DNA of 64,000 bases from Pseudoxanthomonas sp. (GTDB taxonomy: Bacteria > Pseudomonadota > Gammaproteobacteria > Xanthomonadales > Xanthomonadaceae), in contig NZ_DASYGY010000009.1 in assembly GCF_035999195.1 (NCBI RefSeq), positions 372,001 to 436,000 of the forward strand, in the 5' to 3' direction. The first letter of the stretch is position 1. Each line of letters opens with the position of its first letter. The translations under genes were made by a program, and so were the position numbers. The notes beneath the pieces were generated by a model. That model worked only from the letters and a program-made list of their open reading frames with translations, made no database searches and was not told where the DNA came from. Shown one piece after another: positions 62,238 through 64,000 of the stretch.

Positions 62238-62266
62238 CTTGCAGCCGTCTCAATCCGTGATAATCC
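62238..62266 (+). promoter_or_regulatory. Candidate promoter of the second RND operon
   Basis: -35 TTCTTG (62238-62243), 17-bp spacer, -10 GATAAT (62261-62266), about 75 bases before the membrane fusion gene. Confidence 0.4.
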
Positions 62267-62342
62267 ACCGATTGATCCTGTCGATCACACCCCTCCCCGT
62301 TCGTCGCCATGGCGACATCCCCCGACCAGCCGAAGACATCCC

Positions 62343-63539
62343 ATGACACGGAAAGACCCCACCGCACGGAAAACGCCCTCCACCACCAAGCGCATGATCC
62401 TGATGCTGATCGTCGTGGCGGTGATCTTCGGCGGCGTGTTCGTCGTCAAGTACTTCATGGGCAAGGGCATGAACGACTTCTTCGACAACATGCCCCAGCC
62501 GGCCGCATCGGTGACCGACTGGACCGCCAAGGAAGAGGAATGGATCGACGCGCAGCAGGCGGTCGGTACCTTCGTGGCCATCAATGGCACCGACGTCACC
62601 ACCGAGGCCGGCGGCGTGGTGCGCAGCCTGTCGATCGATGTCGGCCAGCCCGTCAAGGCGGGCACGGTGCTGGCGCAGCTCAACACCGCCAACGAGCTGG
62701 CCGTGCTGAAATCGCTGGAAGCCCAAGCCAGGCTCGCGGCCGTGCAGCGCGACCGCTGGCAGGCGCTGGCGCGCGACAAGCTGGTCTCGCAGGCCGAGGC
62801 CGAGGAGCGCGCCACGGTGGCGGCGACCTCGCTGGCGCAGGTCGAGGCGCAGCGCGCGCTGATCGCACAGAAGACCATCCGCGCGCCGTTCGACGGCGTG
62901 CTGGGCATCCGCAAGGTCAACCTGGGTCAGTTCATCAATCCGGGTGACCCGATCGTCAGCCTGCAGGCGCTGGACCCGATCTACCTGGACTTCACCCTGC
63001 CCGAGCAGCGCGTGGGCCAGGTGCTGCCAGGCGCGAAGATCCGCGCCACGGTCGACGCCCTGCCCGGCCAGGTGTTCGAGGGCGAGGTCACGGCGGTCGA
63101 ACCGCAGGTCGATCCCGCCACGCGCAACTTCAAGGTCCAGGCCACGTTGCCGAATGGCGAGTACAACCTGCGCCCGGGCGCGTTCGCGCACGTCGGCTTC
63201 GACACCGGCGATGCGCGCAAGGTCGTCGTGGTGCCGCAGACCGCGATCAGCTTCAATCCCTACGGCAATGCGGTGTACGTGATCCAGGAAGTGCCGCGCG
63301 CCGAAGGCGAGAAGGACATGCAGGGCAAGCCGCTGACCGGCAAGAAGCTGATCGTGCGCCAGCGCTTCGTCACCACCGGCGCCACCCGCGGCGACCTGAT
63401 CGCCATCGTCGAGGGCCTCAAGCCCGGCGAGCGCGTGGCCACCACCGGCCTGCTGAAGCTGCGCAACGACGCCGAGGTGACGATCAACAACAAGGTGCCG
63501 CCGGTGACCGATGCCCAGCCCAAGCCCGAAAACCGTTGA
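62343..63539 (+). CDS. RND membrane fusion protein (MexH/MdtA-like)
   Basis: 398 residues. N-terminal membrane anchor (17-37) instead of a lipobox, then the lipoyl and hairpin regions (T-T-E-A-G-G-V-V-R-S-L-S-I-D-V-G-Q-P-V) and I-R-A-P-F-D-G-V-L-G. Belongs to the second RND system, 12 bases upstream of its permease. Distinct from the fusion protein encoded at 57728. Confidence 0.92.
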   Translation: MTRKDPTARKTPSTTKRMILMLIVVAVIFGGVFVVKYFMGKGMNDFFDNMPQPAASVTDWTAKEEEWIDAQQAVGTFVAINGTDVTTEAGGVVRSLSIDVGQPVKAGTVLAQLNTANELAVLKSLEAQARLAAVQRDRWQALARDKLVSQAEAEERATVAATSLAQVEAQRALIAQKTIRAPFDGVLGIRKVNLGQFINPGDPIVSLQALDPIYLDFTLPEQRVGQVLPGAKIRATVDALPGQVFEGEVTAVEPQVDPATRNFKVQATLPNGEYNLRPGAFAHVGFDTGDARKVVVVPQTAISFNPYGNAVYVIQEVPRAEGEKDMQGKPLTGKKLIVRQRFVTTGATRGDLIAIVEGLKPGERVATTGLLKLRNDAEVTINNKVPPVTDAQPKPENR

Positions 63540-63551
63540 CGGAGCGACGGC

Positions 63552-64000
63552 ATGAAATTCACCGACATCTTCATCAACAAGCCGGTGCTGGCGATCGTCG
63601 TCAGCCTGTTCATCCTGCTGTTCGGCCTGCGCTCGTTCACCGAATTGAACGTGCGCCAGTACCCCGAACTACGCAACGCCGTGGTCAACATCAGCACCAC
63701 GTACTACGGTGCGGACGCCGACCTGATCCAGGGCTTCATCACCACGCCGCTGGAGCGTGAGGTCGCCAGCGCCGAGGGCATCGAGTACCTCAGCTCCACC
63801 AGCTCGGCCGGCGTCAGCGTGATCCAGGCCTACATCAAGCTGGAACAGGACCCGAACGAGGCGCTCACCCAGATCGCCGCCAAGGTCAACAAGATGCGCG
63901 GCCAGCTGCCGCCGGAATCGGAAGATCCGGTGATCGACCTGCAGCAGGGCCAGCAGATCGCGGCCATGTACGTGTCCTTCGCCAGCGAGACGCTCGACAA
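63552..64000 (+). CDS. RND efflux permease, MexI/MdtB-like (3' end outside window)
   Basis: First 149 codons: M-K-F-T-D-I-F-I-N-K-P-V-L-A-I-V-V-S and N-V-R-Q-Y-P-E-L, then the porter-domain T-T-Y-Y-G-A-D-A-D-L-I-Q-G-F and Q-A-Y-I-K-L. Start at 63552 after GGAGCG. The frame remains open to the window edge. It is the permease of the second RND system. Confidence 0.92.
   Translation, partial: MKFTDIFINKPVLAIVVSLFILLFGLRSFTELNVRQYPELRNAVVNISTTYYGADADLIQGFITTPLEREVASAEGIEYLSSTSSAGVSVIQAYIKLEQDPNEALTQIAAKVNKMRGQLPPESEDPVIDLQQGQQIAAMYVSFASETLD

Noticed and set aside
62247..62260. Promoter TTGCAG with GATAAT
   Set aside because: The spacer would be only 14 bp; TTCTTG three bases earlier gives 17 bp and was preferred.

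Overview
The window looks like a chromosomal segment of a high-GC gammaproteobacterium of the family Xanthomonadaceae (Pseudoxanthomonas, Stenotrophomonas, Luteimonas or Lysobacter type). The signs are the alr / dnaB / rplI-rpsR-rpsF neighbourhood, a DUF3348-DUF802-OmpA-DUF2894 operon, a kynurenine-type tryptophan degradation cluster, a 180-kDa-class NAD-glutamate dehydrogenase, and GTGGGAGCGACGTCAGTCGC-type REP palindromes. The genus is an inference; no search was run.

Layout. (1) About 1-10,180 is the right part of a prophage or phage-derived element. It has two very long internal virion (ejection) protein genes related to the T7 gp15/gp16 type, a small terminase-like gene, several small unknown genes and an AlpA-type regulator. 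(2) 10,119-12,298 is a 2.1-kb accessory segment bracketed by imperfect att-like direct repeats. It carries a small gene on the minus strand, a diverged second copy of the dnaB-rplI intergenic region including the 3' end of rplI, and an unknown gene preceded by palindromes. (3) 12,405-16,392 is a four-gene operon encoding a MotA/ExbB-like membrane protein with a very long coiled-coil tail, an OmpA/MotB-like partner, and DUF3348 and DUF2894 proteins. This resembles the ZorA/ZorB motor and is the best candidate here for an uncharacterised system. (4) 16,775-20,226 is a divergent pair: a NamZ-type exo-muramidase and a double-SIS MurQ/GKRP-like protein. (5) 20,402-33,586 is mostly housekeeping: tex, an OmpA lipoprotein, a WS/DGAT acyltransferase, photolyase, alr, dnaB, rplI-rpsR-rpsF, an A-type Fe-S carrier and asnS. 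(6) 33,586-34,848 holds two small hypothetical genes and a PaiB-type flavin protein.

(7) 34,973-44,909 is the kynurenine catabolic cluster: SDR, 2-aminomuconate-semialdehyde dehydrogenase, beta-carbonic anhydrase, RidA-type 2-aminomuconate deaminase, a secreted unknown, 3-hydroxyanthranilate dioxygenase, ACMS decarboxylase, kynureninase and kynurenine 3-monooxygenase. Together these convert kynurenine through 3-hydroxykynurenine, 3-hydroxyanthranilate and 2-aminomuconate. The first steps (tryptophan dioxygenase, formamidase) are not in the window. Embedded in it are a wHTH-nucleotidyltransferase/HEPN pair with a twin palindromic operator, and a 385-bp GIY-YIG unit bracketed by inverted repeats between kynU and kmo. 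(8) 45,001-51,551 holds sbcB, DUF2461 and DUF2939 genes, a 5'-nucleotidase, nadK and several secreted unknowns. (9) 51,644-56,716 is the giant NAD-glutamate dehydrogenase. (10) 57,003 to the end holds a TetR-regulated RND efflux operon followed by a second RND system that runs off the window.
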